Positions 52,942-61,702 of a stretch of DNA of 64,000 nucleotides are shown here, piece by piece. The stretch spans positions 19,652-83,651 of the forward strand of contig CAZTOZ010000018.1 of assembly GCA_964614535.1 (NCBI GenBank). The letters run 5' to 3'. Origin of the DNA: JALSHZ01 sp964614535 (GTDB lineage Bacteria; Pseudomonadota; Gammaproteobacteria; UWMA-0217). Within the stretch, counting starts at the first letter, position 1, and every line of letters starts with the position of its first letter. Under the pieces are notes generated by a model. It searched no databases. It saw nothing but the letters and a program-made list of their open reading frames with translations, and had not been told where the DNA came from. The translations under genes and the position numbers were made by a program.

Positions 52942-54739
52942 CGCCTTCACCTGGGCTTCGATCAAGGCGCTGATCCTGCAGCACAGACGCGCGCTGCTGC
53001 TGGCCAATCTGCTGGCCATCGTCGCGGCAGTGCTGTCGGTGCCGATCCCGCTGCTGATGCCGCTGATGGTGGACGAGGTGCTGCTCGGCCACCCCGGCCC
53101 GGTGGTGGGAACCATCAACACGCTCTTTCCCGCCGCCTGGCATGGGCCGGTGCTGAGCATCGGCGTGGTGCTGCTGGTGACGCTCGCACTGCGTTTCGGC
53201 TCGCTGCTGTTCGGCGTGATCCAGAGCCGCCAGTTCACTCTGATCGCCAAGGATGTCACCTACCGCATGCGACACCGGATGCTGGAGCGGCTCAACCGCA
53301 TCTCGATGGCGGCGTTCGAGACGGTCGGCAGCGGCACGGTCAGCTCTCATCTGGTCACCGACGTGGGGGTGATCGACGACTTTATCGGCGTCACCATCAG
53401 CAAGGTGGTGGTGGCTGGCCTGACCCTGGTGGGCGTGGCCGGCGTGCTGTTCTGGATGCACTGGCCGCTGGCCATCTTCATTCTGCTGCTCAACCCGCTG
53501 GTGGTCTATTTCACCGTGCGCATGGGCAAGAAGGTGAAGCAGCTCAAGGCGCGGGAGAATGCCGCTTTCGCCGCTTTCCAGGAGGCGCTCAAGGAAACCC
53601 TGGACGCCATCGAGCAAATTCGCGCCAGCAACCGCTCGGCCTTCTTCCTGGGCAGGGTCGATCGGCAGGCGCTGGCCGTGAAAAACCATGCCGCCAGCTA
53701 TGCCTGGCGCAGCGACGCGGCCACGCGGCTGTCGTTCTTCATCTTTCTCGTCGGCTTCGAGGTGTTTCGCGCCGTGGCGATGCTGATGGTGGTCTTTTCC
53801 GGCCTGACCATCGGCAAGATGATGGCGGTGTTCGGCTATCTGTGGTTCATGATGACGCCGGTGCAGGAGTTGCTCGGCGTCCAGTATGCCTGGTTCAGCG
53901 CCAAGGCGGCGCTGGGCCGCATCAACCGCCTGATGGCGCTGAGACAGGAGCCGCGGTATCCCACTCTCCGCAACCCTTTCGAGGGCAAGACCACGGTGGC
54001 GGTGAGCGTGCGCGATCTGTCGTTCGCCTATGGCGACGGGCCGCCGATTCTCGACCATATCGACCTCCACATCGACGCCGGCGAGAAGGTGGCATTGGTC
54101 GGCGCCAGCGGGGGCGGAAAATCGACACTGGTCCAGGTGCTGCTCGGGCTCTATCCGCCGACGTCGGGCAAGGTGTGTTTCGACGACGTGCCCCACGACG
54201 AGATCGGACTCGACGTCATCCGCGACAATGTCGCCACGGTGCTGCAACACCCGGCGATGTTCAACGAGACGGTGCGCTTCAATCTCACCCTCGGCCGCAA
54301 CCAGCCCGACGAGCGGCTGTGGCGGGCGCTGGAGGTGGCCCAGCTGAGGGAGACGGTCGAACGGTTGCCCGAGGGTCTGGAGACCCCCATCGGCAACCAG
54401 GGCGTGCGCCTCTCCGGCGGCGAGCGCCAGCGGCTGGCGATCGCCCGGATGGTGCTGGCCGACCCCAAGGTGGTGGTGCTGGACGAAGCCACGTCGGCCC
54501 TGGACACCGAGACCGAGGCGCGGGTCCACCGGGCACTGCGCGGCTTTCTAAAAGACCGGACAACCCTTATCATTGCGCACCGCCTGAGCGCGGTGCGGCA
54601 GGCCGACAAGGTCTATGTATTCGAAAACGGAGGCATCATCGAGCAAGGCAGCCACGACGAGCTGATCCAGCGCGACGGCCTCTACCAAAAGCTGTACGGG
54701 CAGACCGCCTGTAACGACACGACACTGACATCCCGATGA
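52928..54739 (+). CDS. ABC exporter with fused membrane and ATPase domains (MsbA-like)
   Basis: A 603-residue half-transporter acting as a dimer. Six transmembrane helices occupy residues 1-320. The ATPase has GASGGGKSTLVQVLLGLYPP (Walker A), LSGGERQRLAIARMVL (signature), VVVLDEATSALDTETE (Walker B) and IIAHRLSAV (H-loop). The substrate (lipid, peptide or drug) cannot be read. The start ATG at 52928 lies inside the preceding gene; the stop overlaps the next gene by ATGA. Confidence 0.92.
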   Translation: MTTADAFTWASIKALILQHRRALLLANLLAIVAAVLSVPIPLLMPLMVDEVLLGHPGPVVGTINTLFPAAWHGPVLSIGVVLLVTLALRFGSLLFGVIQSRQFTLIAKDVTYRMRHRMLERLNRISMAAFETVGSGTVSSHLVTDVGVIDDFIGVTISKVVVAGLTLVGVAGVLFWMHWPLAIFILLLNPLVVYFTVRMGKKVKQLKARENAAFAAFQEALKETLDAIEQIRASNRSAFFLGRVDRQALAVKNHAASYAWRSDAATRLSFFIFLVGFEVFRAVAMLMVVFSGLTIGKMMAVFGYLWFMMTPVQELLGVQYAWFSAKAALGRINRLMALRQEPRYPTLRNPFEGKTTVAVSVRDLSFAYGDGPPILDHIDLHIDAGEKVALVGASGGGKSTLVQVLLGLYPPTSGKVCFDDVPHDEIGLDVIRDNVATVLQHPAMFNETVRFNLTLGRNQPDERLWRALEVAQLRETVERLPEGLETPIGNQGVRLSGGERQRLAIARMVLADPKVVVLDEATSALDTETEARVHRALRGFLKDRTTLIIAHRLSAVRQADKVYVFENGGIIEQGSHDELIQRDGLYQKLYGQTACNDTTLTSR

Positions 54740-55305
54740 AGAACGCATTGCAGGAACAACTGCTCAAGGCCGGCTTGGCCACCGAGGACCAACTGGCCAA
54801 GCCCAAGCCGGGCCGGCGCAAGCCGCGAGGCGAAAAGGGCCGCAGGAACGACCGGCCGAAACGCCCGCGGGACGGGGCTACCGGGAAGCCACGCCGGGAC
54901 GACAGCGACCTGGCGCAAGCCTGGGCGGCACGGCAGCGGGCCGAACGCGAGGAGGCCGAACGCAAGAAGCGGCTCAAGGCGCAACGCAAGGCCAATCGGG
55001 CGAAGATCCGCCAGCTGACACTGGACAACTGCCTCAACAGCGACACGGCGGAGATTCCGTTCCAGTTCATGGTCGGCAACAACATCAAGAACATCTATGT
55101 CACCGAGGCACAGCGCGGGCAACTACTGGCCGGTGAGCTGCGTATCACCTTCCAGGACGGCAGGCGTTGCCTGATTCCGGCCGCCGTCGCCGACCAGATC
55201 CACCAGCTCGATCCGGAAAAACTGATCATCAATCCGGCCGAGGTCGATGAGACGATCGACGAGGACTATGCTGACTTCCAGGTACCGGACGACCTGATCT
55301 GGTAG
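54736..55305 (+). CDS. DUF2058 family protein (YaiL-like)
   Basis: A 189-residue, highly charged soluble protein. MKNALQEQLLKAGLATEDQL starts the family, a Lys/Arg-rich coiled region (about 25-95) follows, and the conserved C-terminal domain contains FQFMVGNNIKNIYVTEAQRGQLLAGEL. The role is unknown; E. coli YaiL co-purifies with ribosomes or RNA factors in some surveys. It is coupled to the ABC gene by ATGA. Confidence 0.9.
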   Translation: MKNALQEQLLKAGLATEDQLAKPKPGRRKPRGEKGRRNDRPKRPRDGATGKPRRDDSDLAQAWAARQRAEREEAERKKRLKAQRKANRAKIRQLTLDNCLNSDTAEIPFQFMVGNNIKNIYVTEAQRGQLLAGELRITFQDGRRCLIPAAVADQIHQLDPEKLIINPAEVDETIDEDYADFQVPDDLIW

Positions 55306-55342
55306 CCCCACCCCTTTCGCCCTCCCCCGCAGGCAGGACCCA

Positions 55343-56557
55343 ATGGACACTGCACAATCCGACGAACCGAGCGTTGAACTCGCCATCGGCGATGCCAGGG
55401 TCACACTGCTCGGCACCGCCCATGTCTCGAGACAGAGCGCCGAGACGGTGGCCCGACTGATCGACAGCGACGACTTCGATGCGGTGGCCATCGAGCTGTG
55501 CGAGGGTCGCTACAACAACCTGCGCGATCCCGACGCTCTGGCGAAGATGGATCTGTTCAAGGTCATCAGGGAAGGCAAGGCGCCGATGGTGATGGCGAGC
55601 CTGGCACTGTCAGCCTTTCAGCAACGGCTGGCGGACCAGTTCGGCATCGAACCCGGCGCCGAGATGCGGATGGCGATGGAGAAGGCCGAGCAGCGTGCTC
55701 TGCCGCTGCTGAAGATCGACCGCGACATTGGCGTGACGCTGAAGCGGGTCTACCGCGCCGTGCCGTGGTGGCAGCGTTTTGGCATCTTCTCCGGCCTGCT
55801 CGCGAGCGTCGTGAGTCGGGAGAAGATCGAAGAGGCCGACATCGAGAAACTCAAGGAAGGCGATATGCTGGAGACCACGTTCCAGGAGTTTGCCGAGACG
55901 TCGAAAGAGATCTACGGGCCGCTGATCGATGAGCGCGACCGCTACATGGCCGACGAGATCTATGCCGCGGTGAAGGTGGAGCAGCCGAAACATCTGCTGG
56001 CGGTGGTCGGCGCCGGCCACCTCAAGGGGATCGAGCGATACCTGCGGGCACTGGTCGAACGCGGGGCCGCCGTCACCGAGGTGGCCGAGGAGATCCGCGA
56101 ACTGAGCCGGATTCCTGAAGGTTCGGGGCTGTGGCGATGGATTCCGTGGCTCATCGTCGGCGTCATCCTCGCCGGCTTCGCGGCCGGTTTCGCCCGCAGC
56201 GCGACGCTGGGTTGGGATCTGGTGTCGGACTGGGTCGTCATCAACGGCACGCTGGCCGCCCTCGGCGCGGCGGCGGCGCTGGCGCATCCGCTGACGATCA
56301 TCGGCGCCTTCGTCGCCGCGCCGATCACCTCGCTGAATCCCACCATCGGCGCCGGCATGGTCACCGCCGCCATCGAGATGTATCTGCGCAAGCCGACGGT
56401 GGAGGACTTCCAGAATCTACGCAAGGAGACCAGCCACTGGAAGGGGTGGTGGCGCAATCGCGTCTCCAGGGTACTGCTGGTCTTTTTCTTCTCCACGCTG
56501 GGATCGGCGATCGGCACCTATGTGGCCGGCTTCAAGATCTTCGACAAACTGTTCTGA
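55343..56557 (+). CDS. TraB/PrgY family membrane protein
   Basis: A 404-residue protein of the TraB/PrgY (pheromone shutdown) family. The N-terminal domain (about 1-250) has the metal-site motifs LLGTAHVSRQSAE and VVGAGHLKGIERYL plus the ELCEGRYNNL block, resembling the TIKI/EreA metalloprotease-like fold. Three or four C-terminal transmembrane helices follow (IPWLIVGVILAGFAAGF to VFFFSTLGSAIGTYVAGF). A membrane-bound hydrolase role is inferred; substrates in Gram-negatives are unknown. Confidence 0.88.
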   Translation: MDTAQSDEPSVELAIGDARVTLLGTAHVSRQSAETVARLIDSDDFDAVAIELCEGRYNNLRDPDALAKMDLFKVIREGKAPMVMASLALSAFQQRLADQFGIEPGAEMRMAMEKAEQRALPLLKIDRDIGVTLKRVYRAVPWWQRFGIFSGLLASVVSREKIEEADIEKLKEGDMLETTFQEFAETSKEIYGPLIDERDRYMADEIYAAVKVEQPKHLLAVVGAGHLKGIERYLRALVERGAAVTEVAEEIRELSRIPEGSGLWRWIPWLIVGVILAGFAAGFARSATLGWDLVSDWVVINGTLAALGAAAALAHPLTIIGAFVAAPITSLNPTIGAGMVTAAIEMYLRKPTVEDFQNLRKETSHWKGWWRNRVSRVLLVFFFSTLGSAIGTYVAGFKIFDKLF

Positions 56558-56571
56558 ACGCCGGGCTCCGC

Positions 56572-57651
56572 TCAGCTCACTTCGAAGAAGATCAGGTCCC
56601 GCTTTTCGGAGGTCACCGAGACTCCCAGGCTGATGACACCGCTGCGTCGCAGCCGCATCGATTCGTGATGCAGAAAGCGCACGCCCTTGCCCTCGATACG
56701 GACGAAGGTGCCGTTGGCGCTGTGATCCTCGAAAACGAACTGGTTTTTTACGAAGCGCAGCGTGGCGTGGGCGCGGGAGACGTAGCGGGAACGCACCTGA
56801 ATGTCGGCCGGAAACTTGCGGCCAAACAGGCACTCCGACCGGTAGCGGTCGAACGACAGCGTCATGTCACGGTAGGAGAGGACGATTTCACGCTTGCCGG
56901 TGAAGGTGATGGGGTCGAAGTCGATGACATCGGCCGCTGGCAACAGCGAGACGGTGTCGGGGGCGTCATCCGCCTCCTCCGCTTCCCGTTCGGCCGCCAG
57001 CGGATAGCCCTGTGTCACCAGCATCGTCTCCTGCAGGAAGGCGTTGCGCCGATGCATGACGAAACGGCCGAGCTGATGCAGAAACTCGGCGTCCACCTGC
57101 TCGGGCTTGACGAGGTAGCGTTCCCGGCCCACGGCGCCAATGTTGACGAGTTCGAGCCGCAACACGCCGTTTTCGCTGTCGGCCTCAAAGCTGATGCTGG
57201 CCGGGATCCGGCCACGCAGCTCGAACAGCAGTTCCTGCCGGTCGGCCTCTGCACCGCGAACCCGTGAACTGACCAGCGTCAGGCCGTCACGCCGGAACTG
57301 GGCCGCCAGCTCGCTTTCGGTCACCAGGGGCCGGGGAATGGTGAAGCGGGCATTGCCGTCGCGCTCATAGTCGAACGAGAGTTTCAGCTCGATATTGGTG
57401 TCGCGCACCGCATGCCGAAGCCGGTGCGAGCGGGGTTGCAGGCCGTCGACGCTGCCGTAGTCGCGCAACGGAATGGCGACGGTGGGGGCGCGCGCCGGGT
57501 CACGGAAGACCTCGAGATTGCGGTCGAGGTAGTCGGAGATCTTCTGCAGCGCGACCATCGCGGCGGCATCGTAGAGCAGCGTGGCATCTTCCCGCTCGCG
57601 CCCACGGGTCGTCACCCCTTTGTCCGGCTTGTCGCTGTCGGTATTCGTCAT
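56572..57651 (-). CDS. FHA-domain protein
   Basis: A 359-residue cytoplasmic protein with a C-terminal forkhead-associated domain (about 270-355): SECLFGRKFPADIQVRSRYVSRAHATLRF and DHSANGTFVRIEG carry the phosphothreonine-binding Arg, Ser-Arg-x-His and Asn-Gly motifs. The first 260 residues are not recognised; they hold a mixed alpha/beta region with FDYERDGNARFTIPRPLV. No Ser/Thr kinase or type VI secretion gene is nearby. The ATG at 57651 gives a normal start; the longer frame runs into yihY. Confidence 0.82.
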   Translation of the reverse strand: MTNTDSDKPDKGVTTRGREREDATLLYDAAAMVALQKISDYLDRNLEVFRDPARAPTVAIPLRDYGSVDGLQPRSHRLRHAVRDTNIELKLSFDYERDGNARFTIPRPLVTESELAAQFRRDGLTLVSSRVRGAEADRQELLFELRGRIPASISFEADSENGVLRLELVNIGAVGRERYLVKPEQVDAEFLHQLGRFVMHRRNAFLQETMLVTQGYPLAAEREAEEADDAPDTVSLLPAADVIDFDPITFTGKREIVLSYRDMTLSFDRYRSECLFGRKFPADIQVRSRYVSRAHATLRFVKNQFVFEDHSANGTFVRIEGKGVRFLHHESMRLRRSGVISLGVSVTSEKRDLIFFEVS

Positions 57652-57751
57652 GGCCGAGTCGCTGCCTGCCAACCTGCAGTGATACTTGAATATACTCCGA
57701 CAAGCGCCGTGTTCCCATCGGATTTTCCGATGCAACAGACCAGTCTCCACT

Positions 57752-59056
57752 TTATGCCGACTGACGCACCCAATCGGCCAGTGTCCAACCCTCCATTCCC
57801 TGCTGAACCGTGCCGTCCAACCGTTGCAACAGCATCGATACCGCCGGATGCTCCGCTTCGGCGGCCTCGGCCTCGCGCCAGCCATGCAGCAGCGCCACGA
57901 CTTCGGCCAGGGCGATCCGCTCCGGAGCCCGGGCGGGCACGAAGCGCGGCGGATCATCGGCAGTACGCAGGACGATGCCCTGCTCGATCAGCGGCGACAA
58001 CCAGCGCAGCAGAAGCTCCTCGCCGACACCACTGTGGCGAGACAGCGACTGGATGCTGGCCCCGCCATGGTCTGCGTAGAAGCGGTCGACGATGCGAAAC
58101 AGCAGATCGAGCAGGCGTCGTGGAGAGCGGTCTGCGCTCAGCGCCCCGGCGCGCATGCTGGCCGGGTGTTCGAGGTAGTAGACGAAGCGGGAGCCGAGCA
58201 ACAACACCAGCCAGCTCAGGTGCAGCCAGATCATGAACAGCAGGGCCGACGCGAAGGCCGAGTAGATCGCCGTGTATTTGGCGGAGCCGACGACCACCGT
58301 GGCAAACACCCACCCCAGCAGCTTCCACAGCAGGGCCGCCAGCAAGCCACCCGCCAGGGCACTGTACCAGTGGACCCGCTTGCCAGGCAGGATCCAGTAG
58401 ATCAACGACAGCATGACGACGACCATCAGCAACGGCATCCAACGCAGCAACAGGGCGTAGGCACTGCCGATCAGGTGGACCTGCAACAGACTGTGGACCC
58501 ACGGGATCTCCACGACGCTGGAAACGGCCCCGGCGATGGAGAACAAAACCAATGGCCCCAGCATGATCATCAACATGTAGATGCCGAGCCGCTGGATGAA
58601 GCTGCGCTCGCCACGACCGTTCCAGGTGAAATCGATCGCCTTGATCATTTTGTGGATCAGCGAGCTGACGGTGTAGAGCAGCACGCCGAGACCCACGGAC
58701 CCCAGCACGCCGACCTTGATGTTGCTGACGAAGGCCATGATCTGCCGGGTTACCCGCACACCCTCCTCTCCGAGCGGCGCGAGCAGGTTGAGCAGCAGGG
58801 GTTCGACTTGGTTGTGCACCCCGAACCCCTTGAGTAGCGCGAAACTGAAAGCCAGCAACGGCACCAGGGAGAGTAGCGTGGTGTAGACGAGACTCATCGA
58901 ACGCAGCCCGATCTCGCCGGAGAGAATGTCGCGCGCCAGCGCACAGAGGCAGCGGATCGCCCACACCAGCGGCCTCGACCACCAGCGGTAGGCGGACAGT
59001 GGCCAATGCCACAGCTCCCGTCGAAGCCGCTCGACCCAGGCAAACAGGTGTTTCAT
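57752..59056 (-). CDS. yihY: YihY/UPF0761 family membrane protein
   Basis: A 434-residue YihY protein (once called RNase BN, a name now dropped). Six helices span about 60-305, with LVYTTLLSLVPLLAFSFALLKGFG and IYSAFASALLFMIWLHLSWLVLLLGS as family blocks. The C-terminal 120 residues form a soluble winged-helix-like domain (LSRHSGVGEELLLRWLSPLIEQGIVL). Function is unknown. Its start is divergent from the small membrane protein gene. Confidence 0.92.
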   Translation of the reverse strand: MKHLFAWVERLRRELWHWPLSAYRWWSRPLVWAIRCLCALARDILSGEIGLRSMSLVYTTLLSLVPLLAFSFALLKGFGVHNQVEPLLLNLLAPLGEEGVRVTRQIMAFVSNIKVGVLGSVGLGVLLYTVSSLIHKMIKAIDFTWNGRGERSFIQRLGIYMLMIMLGPLVLFSIAGAVSSVVEIPWVHSLLQVHLIGSAYALLLRWMPLLMVVVMLSLIYWILPGKRVHWYSALAGGLLAALLWKLLGWVFATVVVGSAKYTAIYSAFASALLFMIWLHLSWLVLLLGSRFVYYLEHPASMRAGALSADRSPRRLLDLLFRIVDRFYADHGGASIQSLSRHSGVGEELLLRWLSPLIEQGIVLRTADDPPRFVPARAPERIALAEVVALLHGWREAEAAEAEHPAVSMLLQRLDGTVQQGMEGWTLADWVRQSA

Positions 59057-59119
59057 AAACGCAACACCTTGTTAAATGCATCACATTTCATGGCAGATCG
59101 CTGTGGCATTATCCATACA

Positions 59120-59128
59120 TGCTATACT
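59120..59128 (+). promoter_or_regulatory. Extended -10 promoter for the small membrane protein
   Basis: TGC followed by TATACT matches the extended -10 form (TGN-TATAAT). No -35 box is evident. The predicted start near 59135 is about 40 bases before the ATG. Confidence 0.5.
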
Positions 59129-59173
59129 AGGGTCATTACTTAAAGGATAGATAAGCAACAGTTTGGTGTCGTT

Positions 59174-59488
59174 ATGATGAAAAAACCGCAAAATATCATC
59201 GAGTCGGGAACGGCGCTGGCGGTCGAGCAGAAGGAGTGCTGGATCCCCAACAAAATGTTCCTGGCCCTCTACATCACCGGGATCGCCGGGATGATTCTGC
59301 TCAGCCTGTCAGGTACGCTCGATCCGAAAGCATCCACCGGGCTGATGACCCTGACCATCGTCTACGGCCTGTTCGGCAGCCTGATGTTCTTCAAGAAGAT
59401 CTCGATCGTCCGCTGCCCGTCGAAAGTGCTGCTGGGCGCTGCCGTCTTTATCGGCATCACCGCCTTTATCGACAAGTACTACATCTGA
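59174..59488 (+). CDS. Small membrane protein, unknown function
   Basis: A 104-residue protein with a polar start and three hydrophobic segments (FLALYITGIAGMILLSLSG, TGLMTLTIVYGLFGSLMFF and LLGAAVFIGITAFI). No family is recognised. It has its own extended -10 promoter and an intrinsic terminator 80 bases downstream, so it is a single-gene unit. The start has two ATG codons in a row (59174 and 59177); the ribosome-binding site is weak. Confidence 0.75.
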   Translation: MMKKPQNIIESGTALAVEQKECWIPNKMFLALYITGIAGMILLSLSGTLDPKASTGLMTLTIVYGLFGSLMFFKKISIVRCPSKVLLGAAVFIGITAFIDKYYI

Positions 59489-59500
59489 TCCGAACGCTAT

Positions 59501-59539
59501 CCTGATACCAACCCCTGTTCCTTCCTCTCCGGTATCAGG
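59501..59539 (+). other. Inverted repeat in the 3' untranslated region
   Basis: CCTGATACC (59501-59509) and GGTATCAGG (59531-59539) form a perfect 9-bp stem with a 21-base pyrimidine-rich loop between the small membrane protein gene and its terminator. Confidence 0.55.
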
Positions 59540-59568
59540 CAACAGCGATGCAGCTGGTGCAAGCTGTG

Positions 59569-59594
59569 GGCTGGCCCTCGGGCCAGCCTTTTTT
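59569..59594 (+). terminator. Intrinsic terminator of the small membrane protein gene
   Basis: GGCTGGCC and GGCCAGCC form a perfect 8-bp stem with a CTCG loop, followed directly by six T. The T run is on the plus strand only. Confidence 0.9.
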
Positions 59595-59617
59595 GTTTGC
59601 GCACGGCGCGCACGCTG

Positions 59618-59953
59618 TCATGGCAACTGCTCGGGCTGCATGATGATCGGCCCGTCGGGGTGATCGAGATGAATGGCCTTGACCATGGCGCCCTGCATGG
59701 CGACGCTGCCACGCCGCCGGTGCTGCCCATCGACGGTGAATTCGAAGCCATAGACCCGCTGCAGACTCAGCCGGCCCGAGGCGTCCCGGCCGATCCCGAT
59801 CCGGGTCAGCGCCACGGTCTGATCCAACAGCTGCAGACCCGCCGTCCGACAGGCATGCGCGCTCGACTCCAGCGCCGCCTCCCGGGCGCGGAGGTTGCTC
59901 GTCCAGGCCCAGGCGATGAGTGCAATGACAACAGTAACGAACAGCGGGCTCAC
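59618..59953 (-). CDS. DUF3301 family membrane protein
   Basis: A 111-residue protein with one N-terminal helix (LFVTVVIALIAWAWTS) and the DUF3301 body: LRAREAALESSAHACRTAGLQLLDQTVAL, then RDASGRLSLQRVYGFEFTVDGQHRRRG and GSVAMQGAMVKAIHL. Function is unknown. The start is a GTG at 59953 that overlaps the hyuB stop as GTGA, and it aligns with the family start; longer frames do not. Confidence 0.88.
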   Translation of the reverse strand: MSPLFVTVVIALIAWAWTSNLRAREAALESSAHACRTAGLQLLDQTVALTRIGIGRDASGRLSLQRVYGFEFTVDGQHRRRGSVAMQGAMVKAIHLDHPDGPIIMQPEQLP

Positions 59954-61497
59954 GATGCCCTCCCCCAACCTGCGCCACCCGGCGTTTCGATGGTGACACG
60001 CTCGCCCGCGTCGATCGACACCGAGCATTTGGCCGGCAAAAGGCGTTGCCCGAGGCGGTTCCCCCCCGGCTGGCCATCCTCCCCTCCATCGAGCCCCGGC
60101 ACCGGGCGGCGACGGCGCTCCGTCAACAGGGTGCAGACGGCGGGAGTGAGAAATTCGAACTGCCGGACGATACCATCACCCCCCCGATACCGGCCGGCGC
60201 CCCCCGATCCACGGCGCACCCCATAACGGGTGATTCGTACCGGATAGCGCATTTCCAGCACCTCGATCGGCGTGTTGCGTGTATTGGTCATATGGGACTG
60301 CACCGCCGAGAGACCATCCGACCGCGGCCCGGCGCCCATGCCGCCACCGATGGTCTCGTAGTATCCCCAACGACGCTCACCACCATCGGCGCCAAATGCA
60401 AAGTTGTTCATCGTACCCTGACTCGACGCGGGAATCCTGTCGGGCAATGCCGGCGCCAACGCCCTGAGCATGACATCGACGATACGGCTGCTGGTCTCGA
60501 CATTGCCGGCGGCAACGGCGGCGGGTGCCACGGCATTGACCAGGGAACCTTCCGGCGCGTCGATATGGATCGGTCGAAAACAGCCGGCGCAGTTTGGCGT
60601 TTGTGGCGGCATCAGACAACGCAGTACATACCAGACGGCGGCGACGGTGACGGCGAAAGGGCAGTTCACATTGCCGGGCACCTGCACCGAGGTGCCGCTG
60701 AAATCGATGGCGATCCGTTGCGCATCGACCTCGATACCGATCTGGATCGGCAGATCGGTATGCCCCTGGCCATCGTCTTCGATGAAATCGACCGCGGTGT
60801 AGCGCCCGGCCGGAATGGTCGACAGCAACGACCGCGCCAAACTTTCGGCATAACGGTTGAGTGCGGCCACGGCCGTCGAGAACCCCTCCATGCCCATCGA
60901 TTCGAGCAGCCCGACGAGCCGGGATACCCCGCGTCGGTTGCAGCCGAGCTGGGCATGGACATCGCCGCGGGTATCGTCGGGGCTGCGGGTGCTCCGAACG
61001 ATCGACTGGAGAATTTCGTCGTCGATCCGGCCGGCACGGACCAGCTTCTGCGGCGGGAGCAACACCCCTTCGTCCCGAAGCGACGACGTCAGCGGCATCG
61101 ACCCCGGCGCGATCGAGCCGATGTCGGCATAGTGGGCGCGATTGGCGACGAAGGCCATCAAGCGCCCCGCCGAGAATACCGGCGCAACCAGCGTCACATC
61201 GGGCAGATGGGTTCCTCCCAGATAGGGATCGTTGAATATCACCTGGTCCCCCTCGCGCCAATCGAAACGCGACACGATGGACGCCATGGCGTGGGCCATA
61301 CTGCCGAGATGGACCGGGATATGGGCCGCCTGCGCGATCAGGCCACCCGATGCATCGAACAGGGCACAGGAGTAGTCGAGCCGATCACGAATATTGGGTG
61401 AGAACGCGGCATGGCGCAGCTGCGCGCCCATCTCGTCACAGACGGCGCTGACGCGCTGCGCAAACAGACTCAATTCAATGACATCCAGACCTTTCAT
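59950..61497 (-). CDS. hyuB: Hydantoinase B/oxoprolinase family protein
   Basis: A 515-residue protein of the HyuB family (N-methylhydantoinase or 5-oxoprolinase beta subunit). EMGAQLRHAAFSPNIRDRLDYSCALFD, HIPVHLGSMAHAM, FNDPYLGGTHLPDVTLV, and the C-terminal RRGSGGAGRYRGGDGIVR with ETPGGAGWG are diagnostic. The enzyme normally works with HyuA, which is not encoded next to it, so it is an orphan here. Substrate is unknown. Confidence 0.92.
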   Translation of the reverse strand: MKGLDVIELSLFAQRVSAVCDEMGAQLRHAAFSPNIRDRLDYSCALFDASGGLIAQAAHIPVHLGSMAHAMASIVSRFDWREGDQVIFNDPYLGGTHLPDVTLVAPVFSAGRLMAFVANRAHYADIGSIAPGSMPLTSSLRDEGVLLPPQKLVRAGRIDDEILQSIVRSTRSPDDTRGDVHAQLGCNRRGVSRLVGLLESMGMEGFSTAVAALNRYAESLARSLLSTIPAGRYTAVDFIEDDGQGHTDLPIQIGIEVDAQRIAIDFSGTSVQVPGNVNCPFAVTVAAVWYVLRCLMPPQTPNCAGCFRPIHIDAPEGSLVNAVAPAAVAAGNVETSSRIVDVMLRALAPALPDRIPASSQGTMNNFAFGADGGERRWGYYETIGGGMGAGPRSDGLSAVQSHMTNTRNTPIEVLEMRYPVRITRYGVRRGSGGAGRYRGGDGIVRQFEFLTPAVCTLLTERRRRPVPGLDGGEDGQPGGNRLGQRLLPAKCSVSIDAGERVTIETPGGAGWGRAS

Positions 61498-61555
61498 GAT
61501 GGGCAGTGTAACACTTTCACTGTTTGGAAATTTACGGTATGTTAGTCGATCGATC

Positions 61556-61587
61556 CGGCAGTTCTGGCAACTGCCGTTTTTGTTTTT
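61556..61587 (+). terminator. Terminator-like hairpin in the argD leader
   Basis: CGGCAGTT and AACTGCCG form a perfect 8-bp stem with a CTGGC loop, followed by TTTTTGTTTTT. It lies between the divergent hyuB and argD starts, 115 bases before argD, with no plus-strand gene upstream of it. It is either an attenuator or the end of a small RNA. Confidence 0.8.
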
Positions 61588-61702
61588 GGCCTACCGGTCG
61601 ATACCATCGATCCTCAATAACCTGTTACGTCTTGCGGACGATCTTTTTTGACCCAATCGGAGCCAGCCTCTGACACGCGTAGCCGTTGGAGCCCTGTTTC
61701 TC

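Noticed and set aside
61541..61675. Leader peptide before argD rich in arginine
   Set aside because: A 44-codon frame can be read from 61539 but its Arg codons are scattered rather than clustered, and it has no ribosome-binding site.
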